From positions 1-64,000 of the forward strand of contig NZ_AUDD01000005.1 in the NCBI RefSeq assembly GCF_000425285.1: a DNA stretch of 64,000 nt, written 5' to 3'. The notes under the pieces are model-generated. The model saw only the letters and a program-made list of their open reading frames with translations, was not told the origin of the DNA and made no database searches. The stretch comes from Acidipropionibacterium jensenii DSM 20535 (GTDB lineage Bacteria > Actinomycetota > Actinomycetes > Propionibacteriales > Propionibacteriaceae). Positions 62,119-64,000 of this stretch are shown here, in pieces; position 1 is the first letter of the stretch; each line of letters starts with the position of its first letter. Position numbers and translations under genes: made by a program.

Positions 62119-63834
62119 TCACTTGGTGAAGCCGATGTCCTCACTGCGGTAGCTCTGGAAGGTCGAGGCACCGAAGTTCGCCAGGTTCTTCGGAACGGCG
62201 GAGAACTGCACGCGGCGGTACAGCGGCAGGGTCATCACGTTGTCCCAGATGATCTTGTCGACCTGGTTGGTGAGGTCCTGACGCTTGGTGACGTTCTCCT
62301 CGGTGTCGATCTGCGGGATGAGCTTCTCGATCTGCGGATCGACGAGCTGCGAGAAGTTCGACTGGCTGGCCTCCTTGGAACCCTCGGACGCAGCGCCGTA
62401 GATCTGACGGACGTTGTTCATCGGGTAGGGGGTGGACTGCCAGGTGAAAGCGATGATCCCGAAGGAGTGGCTCGACAGCACCTGGTTCATCGAGTCGGAC
62501 GGGGTGTTGACCAGGTTCACGGTGACGCCGATCGCCGCCATGTTCTGCTTGAGCAGTGCGCCCTCGTTCTCGGAGGTCGGCACGCCGGTCAGCATCGCGT
62601 AGTCGATGGTGAGCTTCTTGCCGTCCTTCTCGCGGACGTTGCCGTTCAGCTTCCAGCCGGCGGCGTCCAGTTCCTTCTTGGCCTGCTCCGGGTCGTAGTT
62701 GTAGTCGGTCGAGTTGTCCTTGTAGCCGGCCTGGCCGGGCATGAAGAAGTGGTTGCCGAGCATCACGGCGTTGCCGTCGACCGGCAGCCCCGCGAGGTCG
62801 GACTTGGCGATCGCCTGGCGGTTGATGCCCTTGACGATGGCCTGACGGACCGCCTTGTCGGTGAGCCCGTTGGACCTGGTGTTGAAGGTGAAGTGACGCC
62901 ACTGCGGGGAGCCGGCCTCGCGCAGCTCGCCGTCGGTGCGCTTCTTGGCGGTGTCGTAGCCATCCTTGGTGATGATGGTGCTGACGACGTCGATCTCCTT
63001 GTTGGCGAAGGCCTTGGTCGTCGTGGCGTCGTCCAGCTCCTTGAAGGAGACGGAGTCGAGCTTGGCCTTGTCGCCCCACCACTTGTCGTTGCGCTTGACG
63101 GTGAGGGTCTTCTGAGCCTGGTCGACCTTGTCGAGGGTGAACGGACCGGTGAACCAGTTCGGGTTGAAGGTCTTCCAGCCGGAGTTGAAGACGGCCGGGG
63201 AGGAGGCGCCCTCCTTCGGCAGGACGGTGCTCCAGGTGGCGGTCCAGTCCGGGTAGGAGGTCTTGAAGGTCATGACGACGTCGGTCGGCTTGTCACCCTT
63301 GGTGATCGAGGTGATCTGGTTGAAGCCGTCGGTGGTGGCCGGCTTGAAGGCCGGGTTCGACCCGTTGTTGGCCTTCCAGGTGGCGACGTAGTCGGTGTAG
63401 TCGATCGTCCGGCCCGAGTTCCACTTGGCGTTCGGGTTCAGGTGCAGCGTGACCTGCTGGTGTCCTCCGTTGTCGGAGGCCTTCTTGACGTCGTAGGACT
63501 GCAGGAAGTTCTTGTTCGGGGTGGCCGCGGCATCCTTGCCGATGTCGAAGTTCGTCGCGCCGACGAAGTTCCAGATGGTGGAGTTCAGGTCGACGTTGTT
63601 GTTGTCGACCTCGAATCCGTTCCATGCGGTCGGGAGCTGGCTGATCGCGAACCGCAGCGTGCCGCCGTCCTTGACCTGGTCCCGCTGGGCCGGGTTCATC
63701 TGGGCCAGCGGGAGCGCCTTGGGCGCCGAGCTCGCACTGCTCGAGCTGCTGCTCTGATTCTTCTGACCGCAACCGGTCAGGGCAAGAGACCCCACCGCCA
63801 GGAAGGCGATGGCAGTCATGACGGGCTTACGCAC
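62119..63834 (-). CDS. Peptide/nickel-type ABC transporter solute-binding lipoprotein (family 5)
   Basis: 571 residues from GTG with GGAGG upstream. The lipoprotein signal 'FLAVGSLALTGCG' is cleaved before the cysteine at about 22. A poly-Ser spacer precedes the SBP_bac_5 fold ('GGTLRFAISQLPTAWNGFE', 'VTLHLNPNAKWNSG', 'FTGPFTLDKVDQAQKTLTVKRNDKWW'). Binds oligopeptides or similar solutes outside the cell for an Opp/Dpp-type importer, whose other genes are not in the window. The 166 bases upstream show no further gene. Confidence 0.92.
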   Translation of the reverse strand: MRKPVMTAIAFLAVGSLALTGCGQKNQSSSSSSASSAPKALPLAQMNPAQRDQVKDGGTLRFAISQLPTAWNGFEVDNNNVDLNSTIWNFVGATNFDIGKDAAATPNKNFLQSYDVKKASDNGGHQQVTLHLNPNAKWNSGRTIDYTDYVATWKANNGSNPAFKPATTDGFNQITSITKGDKPTDVVMTFKTSYPDWTATWSTVLPKEGASSPAVFNSGWKTFNPNWFTGPFTLDKVDQAQKTLTVKRNDKWWGDKAKLDSVSFKELDDATTTKAFANKEIDVVSTIITKDGYDTAKKRTDGELREAGSPQWRHFTFNTRSNGLTDKAVRQAIVKGINRQAIAKSDLAGLPVDGNAVMLGNHFFMPGQAGYKDNSTDYNYDPEQAKKELDAAGWKLNGNVREKDGKKLTIDYAMLTGVPTSENEGALLKQNMAAIGVTVNLVNTPSDSMNQVLSSHSFGIIAFTWQSTPYPMNNVRQIYGAASEGSKEASQSNFSQLVDPQIEKLIPQIDTEENVTKRQDLTNQVDKIIWDNVMTLPLYRRVQFSAVPKNLANFGASTFQSYRSEDIGFTK

Positions 63835-64000
63835 GGTAAAACCTCCAGATTTGATTGCGGGCAGGTACTGCTCGCACTTCTTTACAGTCCTGAGCCTGTC
63901 ACTGCCGCTCGCCGATCCCTCACTTCTGGACGGCCCTGCGCGGCAATCGTTATCGGAACGTGACGACACCCCCGTCACACGGAACACCCGATCACACGGG

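Overview
High-GC actinobacterial chromosome. The best guess is the family Propionibacteriaceae (Acidipropionibacterium- or Propionibacterium-like), inferred from the gene content and the close resemblance of the superoxide dismutase to the Fe/Mn enzyme of dairy propionibacteria. No tRNA, rRNA or convincing CRISPR array was seen.

Positions 1-12445 are the right part of a siphovirus-type prophage. The window opens on the end of an IS1380-like element inserted in the tape-measure gene. Then come tail genes, a coiled-coil membrane protein, an amidase endolysin, a holin, a late fibre-like gene, a strong terminator and two small genes on the opposite strand. The prophage ends inside a host radical-SAM gene (amrS, AmmeMemoRadiSam family). 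Host homology starts at the third cysteine codon of the Fe-S motif, so this looks like an attachment junction.

Positions 13241-39264 hold host genes: aminopeptidase C; a repeat-rich membrane protein; a compact tRNA t6A operon (tsaE-tsaB-rimI-tsaD) in which TsaE carries an extra N-terminal domain; a very long RG/D-rich DEAD-box helicase with a long structured leader; a GT4 glycosyltransferase; the NAD(P)HX repair enzyme; an alpha-galactoside use locus (GH36 enzyme, ABC importer, ROK repressor, 36-bp palindrome upstream); acpS, glmS, coaA and glmM.

Positions 39475-52072: rpsI-rplM, trmB-truA-methyltransferase, and a cobalamin-riboswitch-led operon that joins a transcobalamin-like anchored surface protein to a complete ECF transporter (T, fused double ATPase, S). 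It is followed by superoxide dismutase, a glutamine amidotransferase with an 8-codon upstream ORF, and a GT4/transglutaminase-like pair.

Positions 52073-61048 (minus strand) are the end of the ribosomal-protein supercluster: secY-adk-map, then infA-rpmJ-rpsM-rpsK-rpsD-rpoA-rplQ. Between map and infA lie a DUF559-type nuclease-like gene, a DUF1707 gene and an array of palindromic repeats. The window ends with a PH-domain membrane protein and a peptide-type solute-binding lipoprotein.

The most novel signal is a family of nested palindromic units with a period of about 91-93 bp. It occurs at 13551-13712 and again 44 kb away at 58041-58293, and I cannot match it to a known class.
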